From NCBI GenBank assembly GCA_039925965.1, contig JBDSXW010000004.1, positions 62,001-126,000 of the forward strand: 64,000 nt of DNA, read 5' to 3'. The stretch comes from JAZKFT01 sp039925965. GTDB lineage: Bacteria > Bacteroidota > Bacteroidia > Chitinophagales > Chitinophagaceae. Below, piece by piece: positions 53,201 to 62,406 of this stretch. A program made the translations under genes and the position numbers. How positions within the stretch are numbered: position 1 is the first letter of the stretch; each line of letters starts with the position of its first letter. The notes under the pieces were generated by a model that saw nothing but the letters and a program-made list of their open reading frames with translations, was not told the origin of the DNA and ran no database searches.

Positions 53201-53365
53201 CCCGATCCATACTAGTTGCCTGCTATCTTCAAAAACGGTGTAAACAATGTTTTCACTCAAACCGTTGGCTTCAGATATATGGGTAAGTACCGGGGCATTC
53301 TGGAGCTGGCCCGCTGCAGAAATGGTTGTGATAAGGAAGAAAAGGGCTGGGAGAAACGGCTTCAT
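50294..53365 (-). CDS. LytS-type sensor histidine kinase with propeller sensor
   Basis: 1023 residues. Signal peptide MKPFLPALFFLITTISAAGQ. About 730 residues of regulator-propeller blades follow (RQLVWIGTADGLNLMDGSTI, NVWIGMGGTGLSRYNRRTGK, HLWIGTWSKGLKEYD), then a Y_Y_Y domain (YYYRLTSADTTWHYAGN). One membrane helix is present (WWFRVLSVIALALLIWWFVT, about 775-798). The cytoplasmic part is a His_kinase domain with MNPHFIFNSLNSIQECI (phospho-His 827) and an HATPase (MILQPYIENALWHGL, QDNGIGRQQS, GMEITKERL). This is the LytS-like class that pairs with LytTR regulators, and one lies just downstream. The ligand is unknown; extracellular glycans are a common guess for this architecture. Confidence 0.92.
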   Translation of the reverse strand: MKPFLPALFFLITTISAAGQLQNAPVLTHISEANGLSENIVYTVFEDSRQLVWIGTADGLNLMDGSTITIFKNVAGDSSSIAGNSITCITEDSSHNVWIGMGGTGLSRYNRRTGKFKNYLPPMGPCGGTNFINAMLPDKDHNLWCATGGGLVFFDTRKERFIIYAINPNDGSALESANNQLQIVGSDKAFWVCTNNGVYRFSLVTHEFLVEIDRSGDPLYDAYMCLHQSRDGHLWIGTWSKGLKEYDPVSKKLVSYTNLPDAPSNVVRIENIRTADGTSLLLLNGRLQYFDPVAHVFGMLGKPLQMVETPEVKPCHTSADGWVWLASSNGLYLMSPARQQICHHFFTSELTTQSVNFFEWNKKLVFGGQNQDFLTAFTDSFEVAATYSQVRLDHHNSTHAKSTALLGIQKAAEANCVWLATSEGICWLNLETHASRWFVHKNHDSTSLPRNFIADIFLDKSGKLWVFPWREGIWQMDKNTGRCTQLLRGLIKEGNGIRGMLISDAVEDARGNIWMADLDEGIVRYDGASGQFTKPFEKLFGSLSHTARIIEKEGWFCAIVNRTLFAWNPLTLQNWQKRLPPEMDKEMYDFTIDKAGNWWIGTHAGLVAWKQLQGTFQRFTVADGLLDNNMDGNLFCRADGSVLHAVARSITSFRPEQLLQGAVKKPTQLLSGVWVNGVKLDMADTDAGIDLDYKSNNLVFRWSVTDYTNPFANQYYYRLTSADTTWHYAGNKGELQLASLSPGDYHLELLGKSSNGTNAANSLQVHFKVHPPFWKTWWFRVLSVIALALLIWWFVTKRIRAIRKETAVKQLMAEAEMKALRAQMNPHFIFNSLNSIQECIVMKNTDGAYTYLSKFSKLVRRILENSGKQFVPLLEETQLLQWYVELEQLRFNEPIVFTMDIDPGIDRQETMIPSMILQPYIENALWHGLAQKAGEKKLSVVFARINNRLVCTIQDNGIGRQQSAAINQQYKPNKQSMGMEITKERLNLISEQAKVEIEDLIDETGNAAGTKVVVHLPELLTDA

Positions 53366-53466
53366 GCAGAGACTAAGCTAAAGCAATCTGCGATTATGAA
53401 TGAAAGATTCGGCTTTATGAAGCCATTTTGCTAAAGGAAATCGCTCATTTTTCCTGGTTGCCACAC

Positions 53467-53489
53467 AAAAAAAGCCACGCTTTAGTGGC
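53467..53489 (-). terminator. Terminator-like hairpin upstream of the sensor kinase
   Basis: Minus strand: GCCAC, loop TAAAGC, GTGGC, then seven T's (53473-53467). About 100 nt before the kinase ATG at 53365. It could insulate divergent genes or act in a leader. Confidence 0.45.
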
Positions 53490-53560
53490 CAACTGCCTAC
53501 TTATCCACTTTTACAGCCATGCATTAGCTACTCCTTTGTTCAACCCCTATTTTTGCGCCC

Positions 53561-54694
53561 ATGGACTGGAGACATCTACTCACACATTGGCGACTTTTCA
53601 TTTTTGCGGGGTTCTGCCTTTTTACCGCGGTGCAGCTATTTTATTACTGCTATTTCTTTTTGCGGCTGGCGTTTTATAAACAAAAACTGAAAACCCAATC
53701 GAATACGCATCCGGTGTCGGTGGTGGTATGTGCCCGCGACGAGGCCAATAACCTGGAACAAAATCTGCCTGAAGTACTGCTGCAGGACTATCGCTATACC
53801 CACGAAGTAATCGTGGTAAACGACAACAGCCACGACGATACCAAATACTTTCTGGAAGAAATGGAAAAGACCTTCCACCAGCTAAAGCACGTAACACTTA
53901 CCCAGGAGGCCCTGCATATTCCAGGCAAGAAATTTCCGCTGAGTGTAGGTATCAAAACGGCGAAATACGGTGTGCTGCTGCTCACCGATGCCGACTGCAC
54001 GCCAGCCAGCAATCAGTGGATCATGAAAATGCAGGACGGTTATAGCGATGGAAAAGAAGTGGTATTGGGATATGGTGCCTTCCATAAAAAGCCGGGATTA
54101 TTGAATAAGCTGGTTCGGTTCGAAACCTTTCATGCGGCCCAGCAATATTTTAGTTACGCACTGGCCGGCATGCCTTATATGGGTGTAGGGCGCAACCTGA
54201 GTTACAAGAAAGACCTTTTCTTTGCCAACAAAGGCTTCAGCAGTATGAATCATGTTCCTGGGGGCGACGACGACCTGTTTATCAACAAGGTGGCCACTGC
54301 TGCCAACACCAGCATTGTACTGGATAAGGAAGCATTTACGCTAAGCGAAGGGCCAAAGGATTTCAGTGGCTGGTGGCGGCAAAAAAGCCGGCATTACAGT
54401 ACATCGAGGTTTTATAAAAGGAAGCACCAGTTTTTCCTGGGGTTATATGCGGTTAGCCATTTTCTATTTTATCCGCTGCTGGCGGCCAGCATTATTTTCT
54501 TTAACTGGTGGCTGGCCTTGTCGGTATTCGGGCTCAGGTTCCTCCTGCAACTGATCGTGAACTATAAGAGCATGAAGAAGCTGGACGAGCAGGACCTATT
54601 CCCGTTGTTCTGGCTACTGGATATATGGCAATTTTTTTATTACCTTATCTTTTCTGTAACGCTGGTTAAAAAGCCGAGAAGCACATGGAAGTAA
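53561..54694 (+). CDS. Membrane glycosyltransferase, family 2
   Basis: 377 residues. One N-terminal membrane helix (LFIFAGFCLFTAVQLFYYCY) precedes a GT-A fold: VSVVVCARDEANNLEQNLP, EVIVVNDNSHDDT, LLLTDADCTPASN (DAD at 143-145 binds the metal and nucleotide sugar), VPGGDDDLFINKVA and WWRQKSRHYSTSRFYKRKHQ, the acceptor/QxxRW-like region. Two or three C-terminal helices follow (FLFYPLLAASIIFFNWWLAL, FYYLIFSVTLV). Transfers sugar from a nucleotide donor, most likely to a lipid or polysaccharide at the inner membrane. The substrate cannot be told. Stands alone, divergent from the kinase. Confidence 0.85.
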   Translation: MDWRHLLTHWRLFIFAGFCLFTAVQLFYYCYFFLRLAFYKQKLKTQSNTHPVSVVVCARDEANNLEQNLPEVLLQDYRYTHEVIVVNDNSHDDTKYFLEEMEKTFHQLKHVTLTQEALHIPGKKFPLSVGIKTAKYGVLLLTDADCTPASNQWIMKMQDGYSDGKEVVLGYGAFHKKPGLLNKLVRFETFHAAQQYFSYALAGMPYMGVGRNLSYKKDLFFANKGFSSMNHVPGGDDDLFINKVATAANTSIVLDKEAFTLSEGPKDFSGWWRQKSRHYSTSRFYKRKHQFFLGLYAVSHFLFYPLLAASIIFFNWWLALSVFGLRFLLQLIVNYKSMKKLDEQDLFPLFWLLDIWQFFYYLIFSVTLVKKPRSTWK

Positions 54695-54696
54695 TG

Positions 54697-54739
54697 AGCT
54701 AATGAGCCAATGTGCTAATGAGCTAATGTGCTAATGAGA
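54697..54739. repeat. Short imperfect 'ctaatgag' tandem repeat
   Basis: Four to five units of GCTAATGA/GCTAATGTGA type. Similar, partly inverted tracts lie at 55190-55228 and 33236-33300. Common low-complexity intergenic sequence here. Confidence 0.5.
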
Positions 54740-55237
54740 TCGCCGGGATGAGTTGTAAAGATTTTTGAAAGGGTAGATAAAAATTTTTGCGGGGAATTAT
54801 TGGCCGGGCTGATGGGTCCTAATGCATTGGCATTGGCGTCAAGTTAATGAGATAAAATGAGGTCTTATAGTTGTAAATCAGGGGGTTGATTTTACAAAAG
54901 AACTTCTTTACTAACCTAAGGCTTCAGCCTTGGGACTACTGGCGGCGATAATTGCCAACAAGGTAAAAATATGCACTCCCCATTTCACAAGACTGAAGCC
55001 TTGGCTTAGTAAATAGGGTCAAAATATCTGAAAGCCTTGATAGCTTTGCATTTCAGCGTTTGGAGACAGAACTTAAATTGAGTCAATGCGATTATTTCGA
55101 CGCCACTTCATCGTGAGTGCTACTATAAAATATTTGAAACCCTGGATTTGACCGGGAGATTTTATCATAAATTAGTTCATTCTACTATAAAGGCATTAGC
55201 TAATTGGCATATTAGCTAATTAGCACATTACTTCAAA
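54740..55237. other. Intergenic region with an inverted-repeat element
   Basis: No gene. Holds the element at 54907-55013 and, at the end, an AT-rich 'ttagctaatt' tract (55190-55228) just before rsmG. Confidence 0.5.
54907..55013. repeat. MITE-like 107-bp element with inverted ends
   Basis: Left TTTACTAACCTAAGGCTTCA (54907-54926) pairs with right TGAAGCCTTGGCTTAGTAAA (54994-55013). It codes for nothing. Same size class and design as the 36702-36858 element but a different sequence. Confidence 0.65.
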
Positions 55238-55879
55238 ATGGAAACGATCACCAAATACTTTGCCGATTTCACACCTGCTCAGCTGGCTCAATTTGAGCTG
55301 CTGGAGCCTTTGTATAAAGAATGGAATGAGAAGATCAATGTCATTAGCCGTAAAGACATCGACAGCCTTTACCTGAAGCACGTGCTGCACAGTCTCAGCA
55401 TTGCTGCCATCTTCGATTTTCAACCCGGCATGCAGGTAATCGATATTGGCTGTGGTGGCGGGTTTCCAGGCATCCCACTGGCAATATTTTTTCCGGAGGT
55501 AAAATTCCACATGGTGGATAGTATCAACAAAAAACTCCATGTAGTGAGGGCCGTGGCCGAAGCTGTAAACCTTCCAAATATAACCGTAGAACATACCCGT
55601 GCTGAGGCCATTACAGGCCGAAAATTCGATGTGGGCATCAGCCGGGCCGTAGCGCCATTAAAAGAGTTGATGCAATGGAGTAAGCCCCTCATTAACCGTA
55701 ATGCCAATTTCAAAAGCCCGGACGCCGACGCACTCGTACCCAGAGGATTAATCTGCCTCAAAGGCGGCGACCTTGCCCAGGAAATTTCCGAAAGCAATGT
55801 AAAGCCATTAGTATGGCCCATCAGCGATCTGTTTGAAGAAGATTTTTTTGCAGAAAAGTTTGTATTGCAGGTGAGATAA
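55238..55879 (+). CDS. rsmG: 16S rRNA (guanine-527-N7)-methyltransferase
   Basis: 213 residues, the usual length. Uses S-adenosylmethionine to methylate G527 in the 530 loop of 16S rRNA. Motifs: LYKEWNEKINVISRKDIDSL, YLKHVLHSLSI, the SAM loop VIDIGCGGGFPGIPLAI (about 68-84), HMVDSINKKLHVV, EHTRAE, FDVGISRAVAPLKELM and LICLKGGDLAQEI. ATG at 55238 fits the family start (METITKYFADFTPAQLAQFE). Alone between intergenic repeats, no operon partner. Loss of this gene commonly gives low-level streptomycin resistance in other bacteria. Confidence 0.95.
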   Translation: METITKYFADFTPAQLAQFELLEPLYKEWNEKINVISRKDIDSLYLKHVLHSLSIAAIFDFQPGMQVIDIGCGGGFPGIPLAIFFPEVKFHMVDSINKKLHVVRAVAEAVNLPNITVEHTRAEAITGRKFDVGISRAVAPLKELMQWSKPLINRNANFKSPDADALVPRGLICLKGGDLAQEISESNVKPLVWPISDLFEEDFFAEKFVLQVR

Positions 55880-56223
55880 AAAGGTACAGGCGTCAAGATC
55901 CAGGGAGCAAGGATTGAGGGGAACCAGGTGTCTGGATTGTTCTTTATTTTCCTGCCGCAATTTAATTGGGCTACGCGTTTGAGGGAATAGGTTTTAAACT
56001 ATAACATCTGCTTCCTGTTCGGATGACAATAGCAACTTAAAAATAAACACATTTTTAACATATGGGTTAAATATTGCGCCCATACATTGAAAACCTGGTT
56101 ATTGTTGATGACATGATAACAGTTATAGCCCCTGGAAACCCGGGTTATTAAAAACAGAGGCAGGAGTGGTAATGGGTACTCATGCTGTGTACTATATATT
56201 TGGTCGATCCGATTACAATCTTT
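55880..56223. other. Intergenic region
   Basis: About 340 bases with no gene or repeat recognised. Probably holds the promoter of 56224, but no clear TAnnTTTG is seen. Confidence 0.35.
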
Positions 56224-57468
56224 ATGAACCCCAAACCATTACATATTTCAGCACTCTTTTGCTGTCTCTTGTTGTCTTTACCAAGTTTCTCTCAGCTTAG
56301 AAAAATATACTTCAGTCCCAAGGCTGCAAGAGGCGGTAATCAGTCCCTGTTTATCGATTCCATCCGCATCATTCCCCTGGAAAGAATACCTGGGGTTGAG
56401 ATCGACGGGGAGTATGTTTACCCGATTATCACGGACAAGTATATCATCATGAAAATTTACAACAGCAGCAAAATTTACCTGTTCGACCGGGAGGGCAAAT
56501 TCCTGAAAGAGATTGCAGATAAAAAATTCAAAAACCAAAGTGCAGGCTATGATAAACTCACCAATAAAATAATCGTACGGTCGCACAACAAAAACTATAC
56601 GCTTACAGAACGCGACTGGCTAAAAGTTTCGATTGACTATGCCAACCCCCGCAACAAAAAATATTACAAAAAGTACGAGGTAGACCTGGACGATCCTGAA
56701 TTGAAGGTGACCAAATCTGACGTCAATCCATACGAGATACTGGATGCATCCCCTTTTTACAAAGATTATTTTTACAATACCAATATCGTGGTTAGTGACC
56801 TGTTTAAGGATACGCTGGATTATGAGTTGAAAATCTATAAAAACAAACAACCTATAAGATCCTTTTTTCCGTACGACAAGCAAAAGGAACCGAGACACTT
56901 TTACGGCAATGGAAATATTAGCATTTCAAGTACGGGTTTTGACAGCATTAAATTGTTTACACGACCATATTACGATACCATTTATAAGTTGCAGGGAGAC
57001 AGTATCTTCCCTATCGCCCGAATGGTACTGCCACAGGAAAACAGCTTGCCCACTTCCTTCTTTTCTGATCCCTTTAAAAACAAAACTGCCCGCGAAAATT
57101 TTGAGGCCAACAGCGGATGGCTGATGAAGCAGATACATAACTTTTCGGAAAACAACCGTTTCATTTTCCTCACGATAAGTTTCTTCGGAAACTACGGCAG
57201 GTATGCTTACGATAAAAAAACACAGATCGCGTATGACTATAAAAAGATAAAGGCCGACAGTACGCAATACAACCTGCCCATTCTTCAGGCAGGGGGCACC
57301 CAAAAAGACAAAGGCCGCTACTACGCCTATGTTAAGCTGGACGCCCTGAAAGCAGCTTTTAATAAAAATAGGGACATGCCATGGCCGGATTCAGTGAAAG
57401 CCATTGCAGCCGATAAGGAACGGTTTTTTAATAGCGCCCTTGTAGAATATGTCTTCAAAAACAATTAG
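56224..57468 (+). CDS. Secreted protein, possibly six-bladed propeller-like
   Basis: 414 residues from the ATG at 56224 (MNPKPLHISALFCCLLLSLP, a good signal peptide); an in-frame ATG at 56182 gives a worse start. Mature part: IRIIPLERIPGVEIDGEYVY, PIITDKYIIMKIYNSSKIYL, FDREGKFLKEI (a propeller-blade pattern), LFTRPYYDTIYKLQGDSIFP and FISFFGNYGRYAYDKKT-type strands. This is like the '6-bladed beta-propeller' proteins of Bacteroidota. 48 bp before the outer-membrane barrel gene, so probably its partner on the surface. Ligand unknown. Confidence 0.65.
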   Translation: MNPKPLHISALFCCLLLSLPSFSQLRKIYFSPKAARGGNQSLFIDSIRIIPLERIPGVEIDGEYVYPIITDKYIIMKIYNSSKIYLFDREGKFLKEIADKKFKNQSAGYDKLTNKIIVRSHNKNYTLTERDWLKVSIDYANPRNKKYYKKYEVDLDDPELKVTKSDVNPYEILDASPFYKDYFYNTNIVVSDLFKDTLDYELKIYKNKQPIRSFFPYDKQKEPRHFYGNGNISISSTGFDSIKLFTRPYYDTIYKLQGDSIFPIARMVLPQENSLPTSFFSDPFKNKTARENFEANSGWLMKQIHNFSENNRFIFLTISFFGNYGRYAYDKKTQIAYDYKKIKADSTQYNLPILQAGGTQKDKGRYYAYVKLDALKAAFNKNRDMPWPDSVKAIAADKERFFNSALVEYVFKNN

Positions 57469-57516
57469 ACCACACATTTATTTTAACTAAAAACGACTCC
57501 CCACCCAACTAAATTT

Positions 57517-60321
57517 ATGTCCCTCAAAAGAATCCTTAGTTGCTGCTGCTTACTCCTGCTCCATTGTGCCCATGCACAAACGGGAACCATAAAAGGCTTT
57601 GTAAAAGACTCACTTACAGGTATAGCGTTGGAGTCTGCCACTGTTAGTGTTTATTCCAAAGATTCTACGCTGCTGAATTACCAGTTGAGTGATGCCAATG
57701 GAAATTTCACCATTACCAGAATACCCATGCATAAGCCTGTTCGGCTAACGGTTTCATATATCAGTTATAGAAGTTTTGCCAGGCATGTTGTTTTAGATTC
57801 AGCCATTGCTTCCGTTGCCGTATTAATGGCAACAGCGGATGATAGCAACAATGTGGTAGTGACTTCCAACATTCCGATACGCATGAACGGTGACACCCTC
57901 GAGATAAACCCGGCTGCATTTAAGATGGACCCCAACGCCGTGGTGGAAGAGTTGTTGAACCAGGTGCCTGGCACCACTATCTGGGCAGATGGAATGATCA
58001 CCATCAATGGCAAGGAAGTAAAAAATTTGCTGGTAGACGGCAAACCTTTTTTGGGCATGAAGGACAACAGAATTGCTACACAAAACCTACCAAAAAATGC
58101 TATAGAAAAGATTCAGGTATACCAGGAGTATGATCGCACCAAAATAGACGATCCCGAAAAAGGCCCTAAAGACTCGCTGCTAACGATGAATATCAAACTC
58201 AAAAAGGAAGCTCAGCATGGATACTTTGGCAAAGCTGGTGCAGGGTTTGGAACTAGTAGCCGGTTCGAGACCGATTTATCTTTACAGGCTTACAATAAAA
58301 CTTCGAGCCTGGGTATTGGAGGTGGCTATAACAATATCAACAAGAACATTGATAACCTGCAGGAGATGTTTCAGAACAATACCTACCGGAACTACAATCC
58401 CAATTTATACAATGTGGGTAGGTTTGGCCGGAGCGGGATTAATAAAAATTACTCCATCGGAGCCGCTGCCACCCATAATTTTATAGAGACGACCAACAAC
58501 CGGCAGAATAACCGACTGACGCTGAATTATAATCATTCCGGGGCAGATGTGGATATAACCAACCTTACGCTCCAGACCCGAACCACCCCCGGTAATCAGC
58601 AATTTATTACAGAACAAGGAAAGCAAAACAGAAGCAGCAACCGGCATGAAGTGGGTTTAAATTACATCAAAACAAACAGCTACAGCGACGAGTTTACGAT
58701 AGTTGGCAGTGCCAGGACATCGAATGACACAGACAATGGAACAAGAAGCACCGAAACCCGGGATTCGGCCAACAACCTCAAGAGTACCAATGATGTTGGC
58801 ACGGTTCAAGACTCAAAGTCCAATAACCAATCAATAAATGTTGCATTTTCTAAAAACGATTACGATAATCCACTGTTGGGCTTTCGGGCGTCAGCCAATA
58901 TTACCAATAGTACTGCTATCAGTAACCGGTTTGTTACCAGTAATTTCGATTCGTATACAGACAACACTGCAGACACTTCCTACAACCGCCATTACAATAC
59001 CGAAAACAAATCACTGAACGCCCAGCTAAATTTCAACTATAGGGGCTTAAGACGCCTGTTATTTGGTCGGTTCAATTGCTTTGGTATTGATATGAGTCTT
59101 AACCAGGATCTCAATTTTGGCAGTCAGTCGGAAAATGTGAAAGTCGCGGACTATAATAAAGTTTCACCTGGGTATCTCAACAATGACCGCCTATCAAATA
59201 CCAATGAACTCAACAAACTAAAATACAGTCCTGCCCTCAGCCTTTCAAAATATTTTTCCAAATACAATATGAAAGGCTCTAAGTATATCAACTTCGGCCT
59301 TCGCTTAATAAACGATTTTATAGTTGACAAAAACCAATCCTCCATTGCCAATAGAAACCTTAACCGGTCGTTTAGCTTCCTGCGTTACGATGGGTATATC
59401 AGTCTTCAGTCTAACAGGCAAAAACAGTATTCCAGTTATCTAAATGTAAACTATCAGAAAAATTTTGAATACCCCGATATCAACCGGCTGTATCCTGTGG
59501 TGGATGATATTGATGCGTACAATATAAGGAGAGGAAACCCAGGCCTGGTAAATGTGATTACACACCAATTTTCCTTTAATACTTCGTATAGCATGGAGAA
59601 GCCTCAGTCGTTGTACGGTTTTAATGTTCAGGTCAACGGGAATTATTCACTTTCAAAAAACCCTGTTACAGATAGTGCTTTTAATGATCCTTCCGGCAAA
59701 CGGGTTTCGTACAACACCAATGCAGATAAGAGTAATAATTATAGTTTGAATTACCACGCAAATCTTTCAAGAAAAATACAGAACAGCATTATACAATTGA
59801 TGTACAATGGGTCGTTTTCAAATAATCGTATACCCAACTATATCGACAACCTCTATACTATTAGCGAGAATATAAACCTGTTTAACCAGCTGACGCTCCA
59901 GTTGTCCCTGCGTTCATTTTTGATTTTAAACATGGGCAAAACCCTTACTAACTATAGAACAAAACAAACTGGCGCTGGACTGACCTCTTACGCTTCCAAA
60001 TCGGATATCACAAGATTTGGCGCTACAGTCAATTTTTCAAAAAATCTTACATTCAACAGCACACTGGACTACACAAAAAATACCGGCATTGCCAACCGGG
60101 TAATGCTTTGGAACGCTTTCGCATCCTGCCGCTTCATGAAACAGCAAGGGGAATTGAAATTTTCTGCCATGGATATTTTGAAAGAATTTCAAAACATCAG
60201 CAACAGCGTCAACAGTTATGGCACTACGGTAAGAAGCAGCAATGGATTGCAACAGTATTTTCTGCTTACGTTTTCTTACTACCCCAGGAAATTTGTTAAA
60301 GCGGAAGTGAAAAGAAGATAG
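57517..60321 (+). CDS. Outer-membrane beta-barrel (TonB-receptor-like) protein
   Basis: 934 residues with a signal peptide (MSLKRILSCCCLLLLHCAHA). Residues about 22-110: carboxypeptidase-regulatory-like domain (GTIKGFVKDSLTGIALESAT). Then a plug-like domain (VEELLNQVPGTTIWADGMIT, NGKEVKNLLVDGKPFLGMKD, AIEKIQVYQEYDRTKI). The remainder is a large barrel with alternating aromatic strands ending in FLLTFSYYPRKFVKAEVKRR. The 'outer membrane beta-barrel family' resembles SusC-type transporters but has no clear TonB box. Likely part of substrate binding or uptake at the outer membrane, with the upstream 56224 gene. The last strand lacks the terminal Phe typical of many barrels. Confidence 0.8.
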   Translation: MSLKRILSCCCLLLLHCAHAQTGTIKGFVKDSLTGIALESATVSVYSKDSTLLNYQLSDANGNFTITRIPMHKPVRLTVSYISYRSFARHVVLDSAIASVAVLMATADDSNNVVVTSNIPIRMNGDTLEINPAAFKMDPNAVVEELLNQVPGTTIWADGMITINGKEVKNLLVDGKPFLGMKDNRIATQNLPKNAIEKIQVYQEYDRTKIDDPEKGPKDSLLTMNIKLKKEAQHGYFGKAGAGFGTSSRFETDLSLQAYNKTSSLGIGGGYNNINKNIDNLQEMFQNNTYRNYNPNLYNVGRFGRSGINKNYSIGAAATHNFIETTNNRQNNRLTLNYNHSGADVDITNLTLQTRTTPGNQQFITEQGKQNRSSNRHEVGLNYIKTNSYSDEFTIVGSARTSNDTDNGTRSTETRDSANNLKSTNDVGTVQDSKSNNQSINVAFSKNDYDNPLLGFRASANITNSTAISNRFVTSNFDSYTDNTADTSYNRHYNTENKSLNAQLNFNYRGLRRLLFGRFNCFGIDMSLNQDLNFGSQSENVKVADYNKVSPGYLNNDRLSNTNELNKLKYSPALSLSKYFSKYNMKGSKYINFGLRLINDFIVDKNQSSIANRNLNRSFSFLRYDGYISLQSNRQKQYSSYLNVNYQKNFEYPDINRLYPVVDDIDAYNIRRGNPGLVNVITHQFSFNTSYSMEKPQSLYGFNVQVNGNYSLSKNPVTDSAFNDPSGKRVSYNTNADKSNNYSLNYHANLSRKIQNSIIQLMYNGSFSNNRIPNYIDNLYTISENINLFNQLTLQLSLRSFLILNMGKTLTNYRTKQTGAGLTSYASKSDITRFGATVNFSKNLTFNSTLDYTKNTGIANRVMLWNAFASCRFMKQQGELKFSAMDILKEFQNISNSVNSYGTTVRSSNGLQQYFLLTFSYYPRKFVKAEVKRR

Positions 60322-60461
60322 TGAGAAGCAAGAATCCGCCGTCATTAGGAGTCGGTAATAATCCAGTTTAATCAGCAGGATTTATAAAATCTCGCTTACG
60401 ATTTATAACTATGGAAAAATTGAATGATGTTTTGTATCGCTGAATACTTCACGATAAGCTA

Positions 60462-62362
60462 TCATTTCAATTCCAGCTTATTCTTCAGCTTGTCTACATC
60501 AGCCAGCCGCTGGCTGGGATCGATCTCTACATTTACTATGTCGCTTATTTTTTGCGATGTATTAATGGTGTAAGTTTCATTGATAAACGGCCAGGGCGCA
60601 TAGACCTTCCGGGGAAAATTATTTTCGGGCGGCTTTGCGCCAAACATCATGTCGAGCGAAATATAATGCAACTCTTTGCTACCATCTTTGAACGTGAGTA
60701 AAACATCTATTGGCATCGGCATCTGACCCACATTCCGGATACGGATATTGGTATTGCTGCCATCGGCCCAAAGACTGTCGATTGAATAATCCACCGTTTT
60801 CGTGGTGTACAAAAAATACTGCAAATACCACTGCAACTGCATGCCGCTTGCCTTTTGTGCGACAGTGATAAAATCGTTAGGGTTAGGATGTTTGAAACGC
60901 CATTTTTTGTAATATTCCAGCAGGATTTTATCAAGGTTTGCCTCCCCCACTACATAGCCCAACTGCGACATGAATATGGCGCCCTTGGTATAGGCATTTC
61001 CATTGTAGGCAAAATTGGTGGCGGTGAAATTAGCAGGTGTTCCCATCGGTTCGTCATATTTACTGGCCACCAGCTTATAATAAGATTCGTAATGTCTTTT
61101 GTACCTAAAACTATTGTCGTTCCGCAGCCAGGTGAGGGTACGGGTATCGGCATAGCTGGCAAATCCTTCGTCCATAAAGGCCCATTCATTTTCATTGGAG
61201 CCCAGCATCATCTGGTACCAGCTATGGCACCATTCATGAATAAAAGTACCCAGCGAAAAGTTTGCCACCAGCGTCGCCATCGGGTATTCCGTACCGCCGC
61301 CGCCGCCTTGGATAAAAGAATAATCACTGTAGGAATAAGGGCCAAAAGTTTTTGCCATAAACGGGTAGCACATGGCGGCACTATCTGCATTACGTTGCCA
61401 CCTTGTCTCTACACTGTCTACAGCCTTATAGATAAAATGCAGCAACGGCCCATTTTCTGTTTTCCGGGTGATATGCTTATAGGTTGGGTCGGCTGCCCAT
61501 ACAAAATCGTGAACATTTTTTGCGGAAAATTTCCAGGTTCTTGTTGCACCTTCAATTGTTTTCAGATCGGTTCCTTCTTTATCATATCCCCAGCCAATGG
61601 ATGAGGCATTTTGCAACACACCGGTGGCACCAAGTTTGTACGTTTTATCTAATGTAATATTTACGTCGTAGTCGCCCCATACCCCATAAAATTCCCTGGA
61701 AATATAAGGGTCGGCATGCCAGCCTTCGTAATCGTATTCCGCCAGTTTGGGATACCACTGGCCGAGGCTGTAGCGGACACCTTCAGGATTATCGCGGCCA
61801 CTACGACGACTTAGCTTCGGTACCTGGCAATTGAATTCTGTATTTAGAATCACAGACTTTCCTGGGCGGATGGGATCGTCCAGGTTTACTTCGAGCAGGG
61901 TTTCGTGCAATTGTGTTGTTGCTGCTTACCTCCGATCATAACCTGCGTAACATTGCACCACCCTTGCTCTTCGGGCTTCATTTCCACAATTCGCTTTTTA
62001 AATCGACGGTCGAAGTCCACTATATCCTTGCCCTTGATATCCCTTCCAAGCACGAGATTCTCCGTGCTCCGGCTACTTAGATCCATCATGCTGCCCGGCT
62101 TAAATGCGTTCCAGTACAGGTGTATGAAAATTCGGTGCAGGGTATCCGGTGAGTTGTTATAGTATTTGATCGTTTGCCTGCCGGTAATGATATTAGTATG
62201 TACATCCAGGTTCACATCCATCGTGTATTTGATGCGTTGCTGCCAGCGGTTGGGCTGCGCAGTCGTTAATAGTGAAAGGTGTGATGTGAGGATGGTAAAA
62301 ACCAGCAAGCGTAAATATTTCTTTACATTGTTTCCGTCGTTCACTAAATACCAATGATGCAT
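60462..62362 (-). pseudogene. M1-family metallopeptidase, split by a one-base deletion
   Basis: The N-part (from 62362) has a signal region (YLRLLVFTILTSHLSLLTTA) and M1 start features (YTMDVNLDVHTNIITGRQTI, FIHLYWNAFKPGS), then runs out at KQQQHNCTKPCSK. The C-part resumes in the next frame at QLHETLLEVNLDD. It has GGGGGTEYPMATL (in place of GAMEN), HEWCHSWYQMMLGSNENEWA with FMDEGFASYAD (zinc site HExxHx18E) and a helical tail to 60462. At about 61906-61920 a CAA repeat reads CAGCAACAACACAATTG; one more A would restore the frame. Total 1901 bp, one short of a multiple of three. Restored, it would be a 633-residue exported aminopeptidase. Lesion or assembly error cannot be separated. Confidence 0.8.
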
Positions 62363-62406
62363 ACTGCTACTTTTAAATAAAGCTGTAAAAATAGCGGCTA
62401 GGCCTG

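Noticed and set aside
53548..53555. TATTTTTG matching the -7 consensus before the glycosyltransferase
   Set aside because: No TTTG at a proper distance (9-nt spacing only), and the start site would fall almost on the ATG.
60855..61604. A 249-codon plus-strand frame
   Set aside because: Antisense to the M1 peptidase catalytic region; no domain or start signals.
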